Shown here: one piece after another, positions 1-6,466 of the stretch | Numbering within the stretch: position 1 is the first letter of the stretch | How the letters are laid out: every line of letters begins with the position of its first letter | Assembly: GCA_002482415.1 (NCBI GenBank) | Contig: DLFY01000190.1 | Coordinates: forward strand, 1 to 18,241 | Direction: 5' to 3' | Length of the DNA stretch: 18,241 nt | From: Phycisphaerales bacterium UBA7708 | GTDB taxonomy: Bacteria; Planctomycetota; Phycisphaerae; Sedimentisphaerales; Anaerohalosphaeraceae | Position numbers and translations under genes: made by a program | Notes under the pieces: generated by a model | What the model saw: only the letters and a program-made list of their open reading frames with translations | Database searches by the model: none | Told to the model about the DNA's origin: nothing

Positions 1-652
1 ATCCATTCAGACCATAAAGCTTGTTATTCTGATGGCTTATCGTAGGACGATTATGGATAATATCCGTGGCGTAGGGCAGACTTGGATGCAGGCGGATATA
101 TTTGGTCGCCATTTCCTGCGGAGCATGGGTTGATGAATTAAGTTTGGCATTTCTCTCTACCGGGTAGTAAGTCAATCCCATCCGCACCCACTGGTTGCTT
201 CCGCTGGTGGTATTATAGTCCTGCGGCAGGGATCCCCATGGCCCGGGCTTGACATACGATTCATACTTGTATCCATCCAGCCGATTACCCGGACAGTAAA
301 AAACCTCCGGCACATCAATATAATCCAGTTCATACAAATATGCGAATCGAAGCGGCTTGAGTTTTCCACTGGCATATCGGAGATTATCGCGATAGAGAGT
401 ATAGCGATGAGTCTCGGCTTTAGGCGGACTGGATAAATCAAACTCATCCGGCAGAAACTCTTTGAACGCGTCCGCATACAGCTTCATTGCTGTGCCGATC
501 TGTTTAAGTCGGGTTGCGCAAACCACCCGTTTGGAATAATCTTTGGCTCTTTTTAATCCAGGGATTAAAATCGACAGCAGCAGTGCGATAATGGCAATTA
601 CCACCAGCAGCTCAATCAGTGTAAATGCGTGTCTTTTGTTCTTGTTTCTCAT
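1..652 (-). CDS. Pseudopilin-like protein (prepilin-type N-terminal methylation domain), partial
   Basis: Reading minus from the ATG at 652, the protein opens with a basic tip and then the class III prepilin cleavage/methylation motif AFTLIELLVVIAIIALLLS, with Glu as the fifth residue after the predicted cleavage. The remaining visible 190 residues resemble the globular part of planctomycete pseudopilin-like proteins (CATRLKQIGTAMKLYADAFKEF, then FYCPGN). About 217 codons are visible and no stop is reached before base 1, so the C-terminus lies outside the window. An AAAGGA ribosome site sits about 7 bases before the start. Family knowledge: such proteins are processed by a prepilin peptidase and may join a type II secretion or pilus-like filament. 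These genes are highly expanded in Phycisphaerae, and the role of individual members is unknown. No secretion ATPase or secretin gene is visible here. Confidence 0.85.
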   Translation of the reverse strand, partial: MRNKNKRHAFTLIELLVVIAIIALLLSILIPGLKRAKDYSKRVVCATRLKQIGTAMKLYADAFKEFLPDEFDLSSPPKAETHRYTLYRDNLRYASGKLKPLRFAYLYELDYIDVPEVFYCPGNRLDGYKYESYVKPGPWGSLPQDYNTTSGSNQWVRMGLTYYPVERNAKLNSSTHAPQEMATKYIRLHPSLPYATDIIHNRPTISHQNNKLYGLNG

Positions 653-796
653 ATTTCAATCCTTTAATTCAATTGACACACCACAGGTTGTGTATTCCTG
701 TATTTTTTACACCCTCCGCTTATTGTACACTCAATCTTATTCAGACTCGCACCGAAAGCCCTGGCAGGTCTTTATATCAATACACCCTGGCGGTAT

Positions 797-2173
797 TTAG
801 CTGCCGCACAGTTCCAGAGTATCGGTACAATTGAGCCAGTCGGCTGCAATCAGTATCATAAAATCAGCCAAATCCACGATGCAGTCCTGATTCTGATCCC
901 CGATATTGTAAGCGGCGCCCGTCTCAATGTGGGACGCATCACAAGATGTATCCCCGACCACAATTCGAAGCGAATCTGAGCTTTCTTTCTCACCATCGCT
1001 GGCAGTCAGCATAAACCGATAATCACCGCGTTCGGTTATGGTGACTGTCGTGTCCTCGGTATTCGGTGATTGAATCACCGCCGAAACCGGTCCAGTGACT
1101 TGCGTCCAGGAGTATGTCAGTTCTGCAGGAACCGGCATACCATCATCGGTCACTGTCGCATCCAGGATAACTACCGAGGGCAGGCCCCAAAGCGTCTGAT
1201 TTATTCCTGCTTCAACGACAGGAACTTCGTTGTTATAAGTCGAGAAACTCCATTGCTCACCCGGAATAAGACTCGGAACCTTGCTTGAATCATGGCAATC
1301 GACAAACCAGCAATAGGTTGTCTTGTCTTTGAGAATCCCAAAGGTAGGGAAATTCGTCGTATTAATCGCAACCGTATTGACATTATTGCCCAGTGTCACC
1401 TTATCCATCTGCGGCCGATTGGGTTCGGTCTGACCTGGCAGTAAATACCCCAGATAGACATCACAGTAGATTGGCGTTCCCGGCACATTCGGTTCAGGCA
1501 GCGTCCACGACAAAGCCGGCAGCGATGTTTCCACCACCGCTCCCACAGCCGGGGACGGTTCGTCCGCCCCGATTGGATAATAGACAATGTAAAGCACCGG
1601 CCGTCGTGCTACGACTGAATTGTCATGGGTGGCAAAGTTCAATAAATTCGGCGAGTTATGCAAAACAAACTGAACGATACCGTCTGTATCCGCCTGAAGA
1701 ACGGCCAGTACATCAATATCAAATGTCTGGCCGGCAACGCCGTTGGAAAAACTCACTGTCGAAAGCAAGGTGGTCTTTGTCGAATCCAAAGCGGCAAGAC
1801 TGCCGGGGTCATTTCCCGGGGCATTATTCCAGGTTATTTGTGTCTCCGCCCAATTGATATTGTCCAGACAATCGTCATTGACATACGACACATCACAGCT
1901 TTGAGCACCCGCCTTGTCTTCCTGCAGAGCGATTGTTAGTGTAGCCGTCTTCAGCCGGGCAGTATCAACGGATTCCAATCCCGTGAATTTAATCCAGGAC
2001 TTGTTGCCGTTGGATGTTCTGCGAACGGAAAGCTTGGTCGAATCCGTTCGATTGGTATCCACATAGCTGCCGCCCTCCGTTCTGCAACTAACGTTCGCCG
2101 TAAAGCTGACACTCTCACCGAATACCACGCTGGTCAAAATTGCTATCACAAATAATAAATATAATTTTTTCAT
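797..2173 (-). CDS. Secreted DNRLRE (CBM96-like) protein with Fn3/PKD-like domains and dockerin-like tail
   Basis: A 458-residue exported protein. The signal peptide is MKKLYLLFVIAILTSVVFG, with cleavage near residue 19. Residues about 20-200 form a DNRLRE/CBM96-like beta domain (KSWIKFTGL, ITWNNAPGNDPGS). Next comes an Fn3-like segment (LPALSWTLPEPN, CDVYLG, QWSFST) and a PKD/REJ-like segment (TYSWTQVTGP, DTTVTITERGDYRFMLTASDGE). The last 34 residues are a one-repeat, Cys-containing dockerin-like motif (GDQNQDCIVDLADF, ADWLNC). The ATG at 2173 is chosen over the one at 2188 because GAGGAG at 2181-2186 lies 7 bases before it and overlaps the upstream ATG. The next gene upstream is a paralog 102 bases away. 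No catalytic residues are recognised. A structural, glycan-binding or surface-anchored role is inferred. Confidence 0.85.
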   Translation of the reverse strand: MKKLYLLFVIAILTSVVFGESVSFTANVSCRTEGGSYVDTNRTDSTKLSVRRTSNGNKSWIKFTGLESVDTARLKTATLTIALQEDKAGAQSCDVSYVNDDCLDNINWAETQITWNNAPGNDPGSLAALDSTKTTLLSTVSFSNGVAGQTFDIDVLAVLQADTDGIVQFVLHNSPNLLNFATHDNSVVARRPVLYIVYYPIGADEPSPAVGAVVETSLPALSWTLPEPNVPGTPIYCDVYLGYLLPGQTEPNRPQMDKVTLGNNVNTVAINTTNFPTFGILKDKTTYCWFVDCHDSSKVPSLIPGEQWSFSTYNNEVPVVEAGINQTLWGLPSVVILDATVTDDGMPVPAELTYSWTQVTGPVSAVIQSPNTEDTTVTITERGDYRFMLTASDGEKESSDSLRIVVGDTSCDASHIETGAAYNIGDQNQDCIVDLADFMILIAADWLNCTDTLELCGS

Positions 2174-2275
2174 TGTATATCTCCTCATAGACCGAACCGT
2201 CTGTTCTCAGATATCCATTGGGCAACATACTCAACGAAAATCATCTTCAGGCTGAATATCAATCCCGTCATGGCT

Positions 2276-3697
2276 TTATTTGATGCAGTCCGTTAACGTA
2301 TCGGAACAATCCAGCCAATTGGCGGAAATCAGCACTGCAAAATCCTGCAGATTCACAATACAGTCCTGATTCTGATCGCCGGCGTCATACGGCTGACCGG
2401 TACTCATGTGCGACGCATCACAGGAATCGGTTCCAACTATAATCTGAACCGTATCGGCTGCCTGCCGGTTGCCGTCATCGGCTTTAAGCTCAAAGACATA
2501 TGTGCCGCGGGCAGTGATCGTCACCGAGGTATCATCCGTGTCATTCGGGCTGATGGTGACCGCCGGACCGCTAATCTGACTCCACATAACCGTATAAGCA
2601 GGGGTCGGCATGCCGTCATCCGATGTCGTTCCGTTCAGCAGAATGATTTCCTGTCCCGGAGTACCGCTCTTGCCCAGCCATGCCACCTGATCGGGACCGG
2701 CATCCACCGCCGGCGCTGCATTATTATTCGTAAAGAAACTCCACATTTGCCCGTTAATCACAGCCGGAGAGCTGCTGTCATGCACATTCACCTTCCAGTA
2801 ATACGTCTGCTGATTATTCAATGCTCCATATTTTGGAAAATTTGCCTTATTAACGGCCACCGTGGGAATCCCCGCCGCCAATGTCTTTTTATCCATTGTC
2901 AGCACATTGGGTTCCGTTCCCAGGTACACATCGCAGGTCAACACTCCGCCGGGTGAATTGGGTTCCGGGTTGTTCCACGACAAAGATGCTAAATCGGTCT
3001 CAACAACAGCTTCATCCGCCGGATTGGGATCGTGAGCCTGATCAGGATTATTACCTAATGCATAGGTCAGGGTTAAAATCGGCTCCAGGGGCTGTCCGGC
3101 ATTCCACAGGTAAGTTGTGCTGCCGGCAGTAAAGATAAAGGTGATTTTACCATCCGTGTCGGTATTCAAAAAAGCCGTCAGCGCTGCACGGTTGGCCTCC
3201 GGTGTTTCCGACATTACATCCAGGACCGGCACCGGGATTGACGCTGAGTACAGCGAGGTTGTCTTGGCCGCATTCAAACCAGTACCGCTGTTAATATCGT
3301 TACCCGGGGCGTTATTCCACGTTAGTCCAGATGCGATCCAGCCTTCAAGACCGGCCGCATTATTCAGGCCGCTGACCACATAACTTTTGGCCCCGGTTTC
3401 AGACTTGCCGCCATAAAAAGTCAGTCTGGCATCGAGAATGTTGCCGGGGATGCTGGAATCTTCGGCATACAGGGAAGTCATATCAAATTGGAGCCATGAT
3501 TTTTTGCAGTCATTACTGCCCGATACCGTGCGTGTCATTAATTGCGTGGTATTCCCCATAACCGTGTCCGGGGTTCGCCAGTCTGCCGCTTTGCCCTGAG
3601 ATGCCTTGACAGAAACCGTTCTGCTTGCCTGAGCAACAGAATTGAAGACAATTAAGAATGTTAATAATCCTGCCGTCAAGAAATATAATTTCTTCAT
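2276..3697 (-). CDS. Secreted DNRLRE (CBM96-like) protein with Fn3/PKD-like domains and dockerin-like tail, paralog
   Basis: A 473-residue paralog of the gene at 797-2173, with the same domain order. The signal peptide is about 24 residues, ending near VAQA. Residues 25-215 are DNRLRE-like (KSWLQFDMTSL, KSYVVSGL, LTWNNAPGND, FLNTDTDGKITFIFTAG). Then follow an Fn3-like segment (ASLSWNNPEPN, CDVYLGTEPN, YYWKVNVHDSS) and a PKD/REJ-like segment (VMWSQISGPAV, DDTSVTITARGTYVFELKADDG). The tail is GDQNQDCIVNLQDF followed by SANWLDC. The ATG at 3697 is preferred over the one at 3712 because GAGGAG (3705-3710) sits 7 bases upstream, the same leader layout as the paralog. Its head is closer in sequence to the PEP-CTERM protein at 3999-4706 than to the other dockerin-like protein, suggesting tail exchange. 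Function is unknown; extracellular glycan or matrix binding is inferred. Confidence 0.85.
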   Translation of the reverse strand: MKKLYFLTAGLLTFLIVFNSVAQASRTVSVKASQGKAADWRTPDTVMGNTTQLMTRTVSGSNDCKKSWLQFDMTSLYAEDSSIPGNILDARLTFYGGKSETGAKSYVVSGLNNAAGLEGWIASGLTWNNAPGNDINSGTGLNAAKTTSLYSASIPVPVLDVMSETPEANRAALTAFLNTDTDGKITFIFTAGSTTYLWNAGQPLEPILTLTYALGNNPDQAHDPNPADEAVVETDLASLSWNNPEPNSPGGVLTCDVYLGTEPNVLTMDKKTLAAGIPTVAVNKANFPKYGALNNQQTYYWKVNVHDSSSPAVINGQMWSFFTNNNAAPAVDAGPDQVAWLGKSGTPGQEIILLNGTTSDDGMPTPAYTVMWSQISGPAVTISPNDTDDTSVTITARGTYVFELKADDGNRQAADTVQIIVGTDSCDASHMSTGQPYDAGDQNQDCIVNLQDFAVLISANWLDCSDTLTDCIK

Positions 3698-3998
3698 GTC
3701 TTGTCTCCTCATTATATGATCGTATCAAGATACGACTTCATTTTGGCAGTATCTTCACCACCTCAGCGCAACCCAACCTCCTGTGCATCTGGCAATATAC
3801 CCATAATGCATACTTTAAGCCTCTATCCTGCTTAACAGGCATCCGCGGCTTACCTATACCCAACGGGTATGATTCTTCCGCGAGCAAAAGAAGCAAGAGC
3901 TTAAAGCCGCTGTACTTAGCCGCGATGAACCAGGAAATTTTAACTAAGATTCAGTATTAATCGCAACCGAACCCCGGTGATTCTATTATTGTCGGGAT
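3698..3998. other. 301-bp intergenic stretch with inverted repeats, no gene seen
   Basis: No convincing coding region was found between the PEP-CTERM gene and the next paralog. A perfect inverted repeat with TCGTATC and GATACGA arms and a 2-base centre lies at 3720-3735, 23-38 bases before the downstream start codon. Around 3844-3924 there is nested symmetry: ATACCC/GGGTAT (3856-3870, centre AAC), flanked at equal 7-base distances by CGCGG and CCGCG. In addition CGCGGCT (3844-3850) is complementary to AGCCGCG (3918-3924). No GC hairpin followed by a T run is visible, so a standard terminator for the upstream gene is not supported. Operator or folded-RNA roles are possible. Confidence 0.45.
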
Positions 3999-4706
3999 TT
4001 AGCGGCGTTTTTTCAGCATTGCCAGACCGCCCAATCCAAGCAGCATCAGGCTTGCCGGTTCCGGAATTTCAATGGTCAATACGGGCATATAATCTGCATT
4101 ATAGTAGGAACCTGCCAGCACATTATACATATACGTGGTTCCGCCGGCCGTAAATATAAAGGTCACCAGCCCATCGGTATCAGTATTCAAAAATGCTGTC
4201 ACATCCTCAGTCGCAGCACCATTTGCCACTGTCGGATTGACGGTGTAAAGCCCAACCGTCTGGTCGGCAAGCAGTGCCGTACCGCTGGCTGTATCATTGC
4301 CCGGAGCCGAGAACCAGTCGATAGTATTGGCGCTCCACGCCTCATTGCTGCCATCCTTCAAGCCGCTGACGACATACGATTTGGCATCGGTAATCGCGTA
4401 AATGGTAAGTGTTGCGCTGGCAATATTGCCCTGGAGGCCGGGATTCGCTGCGTATAGATTTGCAAGATCAAACTGAAGATAAGATTTGTTGGCATCCAGC
4501 GTATTAAGTGCCGGATCGTTGTCCCATACTCCGGCCGTGCGAGTTTTCAGACGTGTTTCTGAAACCCAGACACCCGTGTCGCTCTTGTACTGAATCGCTT
4601 TGCCCTGTGTTGCTGTAATAACAACACCTGCCTGTGAGATTCCAGATAGTACAACGAGCAGAATCAGCATCACAACCAACATTTTGCATATACCCAATTT
4701 GTTCAT
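3999..4706 (-). CDS. PEP-CTERM protein with DNRLRE (CBM96-like) domain
   Basis: A 235-residue exported protein. The signal peptide is about 27 residues (hydrophobic MLVVMLILLVVLSGISQA). One DNRLRE-like domain follows at about 28-210 (KSYLQFDLANLY, KSYVVSGL, IDWFSAPGND, AFLNTDTDGLVTFIFTAG). The C-terminus is a canonical PEP-CTERM signal: IPEPAS, a short hydrophobic helix and KKRR. In the known PEP-CTERM/exosortase system the tail is recognised at the membrane and removed, and the protein is passed to the cell surface or extracellular matrix. No exosortase gene is in the window. AGGAG lies about 10 bases before the ATG. The head aligns along its whole length with that of the dockerin-tailed neighbour at 2276-3697. 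The gene is divergent from the regulator at 5039 across a repeat-rich control region. Confidence 0.9.
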   Translation of the reverse strand: MNKLGICKMLVVMLILLVVLSGISQAGVVITATQGKAIQYKSDTGVWVSETRLKTRTAGVWDNDPALNTLDANKSYLQFDLANLYAANPGLQGNIASATLTIYAITDAKSYVVSGLKDGSNEAWSANTIDWFSAPGNDTASGTALLADQTVGLYTVNPTVANGAATEDVTAFLNTDTDGLVTFIFTAGGTTYMYNVLAGSYYNADYMPVLTIEIPEPASLMLLGLGGLAMLKKRR

Positions 4707-4751
4707 TTTACCTCTCCTCTCAATTCAATGCATTGCACATCGTAAACTGCT

Positions 4752-4781
4752 CCCATGAGGTACGATACCTTATGGGTACCC
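4752..4781. promoter_or_regulatory. 25-bp imperfect palindrome plus GGGTACCC, probable operator
   Basis: The arms CCCATGAGGTA and TACCTTATGGG are complementary except for one position, with centre CGA (4752-4776). GGGTACCC (4774-4781), itself a perfect palindrome, overlaps the right end. The site lies 46-70 bases upstream of the start codon at 4706, where a promoter would be expected. There is no T run on either side, so a terminator is unlikely. A dimeric repressor or activator site, or a 5' untranslated hairpin, are the alternatives. Confidence 0.5.
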
Positions 4782-4860
4782 TCAAAAACAAAATATATCG
4801 CATTTAAAAATTTTTCCATGTTCTATTATCTCAAACTGAATGCGACAAAATAAGGCAATG

Positions 4861-4890
4861 TTGCGCAGAAATAACAGCTTTTTTGCGCAA
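4861..4890. promoter_or_regulatory. Paired TTGCGCA sites two helical turns apart
   Basis: TTGCGCA occurs at 4861-4867 and again at 4883-4889 (as the palindrome TTGCGCAA, 4883-4890), with starts 22 bp apart. That places both copies on the same face of the helix. AraC-family proteins commonly bind direct repeats about two turns apart, and the neighbouring regulator has an AraC-type C-terminus. Binding is an inference. Confidence 0.35.
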
Positions 4891-4932
4891 ATATCGGATA
4901 TAAATCAACTTTTATCGGCAAGACTGTACTTT

Positions 4933-4959
4933 GGCATTCCTTTCCAGAATGCCTTGACA
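4933..4959 (+). promoter_or_regulatory. Inverted repeat directly upstream of TTGACA, probable regulator promoter
   Basis: GGCATTC and GAATGCC form a perfect 7-bp inverted repeat with a 7-base centre (4933-4953). It is followed without a gap by a consensus -35 hexamer TTGACA (4954-4959). The best -10 at 17-bp spacing is TACACA (4977-4982), a poor match, which would fit an activator-dependent promoter. The regulator start at 5039 is about 50 bases further on. Confidence 0.4.
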
Positions 4960-5038
4960 AACTTTCGCAATCGTGGTACACAAAACAACATAGCAAATTG
5001 CGGCATGAGGATTTAATGATCGGGTCGGACAGGTGCCC

Positions 5039-6229
5039 ATGAAAGAAAAGACAAAAATCGCGTTTGTTCATAACAGTATCACACAAAATACCCAGAAAAT
5101 CATGTCCGGAATTACCGATTATGTGAAGGCTAACACAAACTGGCAATTAATCGTCTGGCCGGATAGCTCTCTCGAATCTCTTGCATTTTTAAAGAGGCGA
5201 AATTGCAAAGGTGCCTTTGTAAGCGTCCAAACCTCCACCAAAGCCCAGCAAATCCTTGATATCGGTATGCCGGTTGTCGCCTTTTCAACCCTCCAGGCCA
5301 TGCATTCATTACCCTATATCAGTGCTGACTCCGAAAAAGTCGCCCAGACCGCCTATGACTATTTTGTCAGAAGGCGATTTACGAATTTTGCTTTCTTTGG
5401 CCTGACCGAAGCACGCTGGTCATTGGAACGCAAGAATCATTTTGCTCGCTGCGTTGCTGCCGATGGACGAAAATTGCATATCTATGCGGGGGGGCTGATT
5501 CCGCTGGCCAATGACCTTGTTCCATTCAATCAGCTCTGGATCGGCATGACCCTGAATCACGGCCAGCAGGGGCTGGTGGACTGGCTCAAGCAGTTGCCTA
5601 AACCCGTCGCGATTCTGGTGAGTTGCGACATTCTGGCTTGCTATCTTATCAATACTGCTCGCGAAGCAGGCTTTGCCATTCCTGAAGATATTGCGATTCT
5701 CGGCGTGGACAATGATGAGGCCGTCTGTACCATCTGTGATCCGCCGCTGTCCAGTATCTCATTTAATCTAAGCCAGGCCGGGTATGACGCCGCCGCCCTG
5801 CTGGATGCCATCATTTCAGGGCGTGATACCCTCAGCGGCCAATGTATCCGCATGCAGCCGGCCGAAGTTAAAAGCCGCGGCTCAACCGACATTTTTGCAG
5901 TCGATGACCCCGACATGGTTCAGGCTCTGAAGTTTATTCATGACAACCGCAGCCAGGTCATGCAGGTGGATGATATTGCCCGTCATCTGTGCATCAGCAA
6001 GCGGTCCCTGCAGATGAAATTCAGGAAGACGCTCGGACGCTCCATCCACGATGAAATCGTCCATGCCCATTATGATGTCGCACGTGCCCTCTTGATTGAC
6101 ACCGACCTGCCGCTGGATACCATCGCTGCACGCGCGGGCTTTAACTCCACAACCAATATGCGTCGAGCCTTCAAGGAACTGACCGGCCAACTCCCCCATC
6201 TCTGGCGAGATGCTCATCGTTCTGCTTAA
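5039..6229 (+). CDS. XylR-type transcriptional regulator (periplasmic-binding-like sensor plus AraC HTH)
   Basis: A 396-residue cytoplasmic regulator with the architecture of E. coli XylR and of similar length (XylR is 392 aa). Residues about 4-285 are a LacI/ribose-binding-like sensor without a LacI DNA-binding head (KIAFVHNS, GMPVVAFST, AILGVDNDEAVCTICDPPLSSI). Residues about 293-396 are an AraC-type domain with two helix-turn-helix units (VDDIARHLCISKRSLQMKFRKTLG and LDTIAARAGFNSTTNMRRAFKELTG regions). The ATG at 5039 is chosen because AGG at 5031-5033 is 5 bases upstream; an in-frame GTG at 5033 overlaps that AGG. By family, a sugar bound to the sensor switches transcription. It lies divergent from the DNRLRE/PEP-CTERM genes and convergent with the fucosidase operon. 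It is paralogous to the regulator at 12305-13459. Confidence 0.92.
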   Translation: MKEKTKIAFVHNSITQNTQKIMSGITDYVKANTNWQLIVWPDSSLESLAFLKRRNCKGAFVSVQTSTKAQQILDIGMPVVAFSTLQAMHSLPYISADSEKVAQTAYDYFVRRRFTNFAFFGLTEARWSLERKNHFARCVAADGRKLHIYAGGLIPLANDLVPFNQLWIGMTLNHGQQGLVDWLKQLPKPVAILVSCDILACYLINTAREAGFAIPEDIAILGVDNDEAVCTICDPPLSSISFNLSQAGYDAAALLDAIISGRDTLSGQCIRMQPAEVKSRGSTDIFAVDDPDMVQALKFIHDNRSQVMQVDDIARHLCISKRSLQMKFRKTLGRSIHDEIVHAHYDVARALLIDTDLPLDTIAARAGFNSTTNMRRAFKELTGQLPHLWRDAHRSA

Positions 6230-6292
6230 GATCACTTTTTCGACGATTTTCAGTTTATATCCATCCTGAAAAAATATATTCCTGTGCTTGAA

Positions 6293-6304
6293 ATACCCGG
6301 GTAT
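6293..6304. repeat. 12-bp perfect palindrome ATACCCGGGTAT between convergent genes
   Basis: A self-complementary 12-mer sits 63 bases after the regulator stop, in the 237-bp gap before the convergent UroD-family stop. TATCGATA (palindromic) follows a few bases later, and TGCCTAT/ATAGGCA arms frame it loosely. The ATACCC/GGGTAT arms are the same as those at 3856-3870, suggesting a shared binding site. No clear terminator was found in this gap, only a C7 tract (6425-6431) and a T8 tract (6442-6449). Confidence 0.3.
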
Positions 6305-6466
6305 GTGCCTATCGATACGGCGCAGCTCAGATTTGGAATTCCCATAGGCAGGCTCCATTGTGGCATGTTTTCTGGGCTTCAGGAATCGAAATATATAAAA
6401 AATGGACATTTTACCAACGAGTAACCCCCCCAAAATACCTGTTTTTTTTCATCCACAGCATTAAAG

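Larger units (their letters stand above)
4707..5038. promoter_or_regulatory. Divergent control region between PEP-CTERM gene and regulator
   Basis: A 332-bp AT-rich region with no gene of its own. It must hold promoters for the minus-strand gene at 4706 and the plus-strand regulator at 5039. Three separate symmetric elements are visible: a 25-bp imperfect palindrome (4752-4776) with GGGTACCC overlapping its right end (4774-4781), a pair of TTGCGCA sites 22 bp apart (4861 and 4883), and a GGCATTC/GAATGCC inverted repeat (4933-4953) abutting a TTGACA hexamer (4954-4959). The layout suggests control of both directions, with autoregulation by the XylR-like protein a reasonable inference. Confidence 0.55.

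Noticed and set aside
706..734. Possible promoter for the left pseudopilin-like gene (TTGAGT, 17 bp, TGTAAA on minus)
   Set aside because: Each hexamer matches only 4 of 6 consensus bases, which is common by chance in such AT-rich DNA.
1393..1857. 154-codon plus-strand open frame
   Set aside because: It lies wholly antisense inside the DNRLRE protein gene and has no family likeness.
3711..3716. Perfect TATAAT on the minus strand before the gene at 2276-3697
   Set aside because: It abuts the ribosome site, so a transcript starting from it would lack that site, and no -35 lies at proper spacing.
5882..6433. 183-codon minus-strand open frame
   Set aside because: It is antisense to the conserved AraC domain of the regulator, has no recognisable domain, and its codons mirror the real gene.
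6425..6449. C7 and T8 tracts near the end of the fucosidase operon as a terminator
   Set aside because: No stem precedes the T run on the plus strand, and the minus strand lacks a suitable hairpin after the stop.
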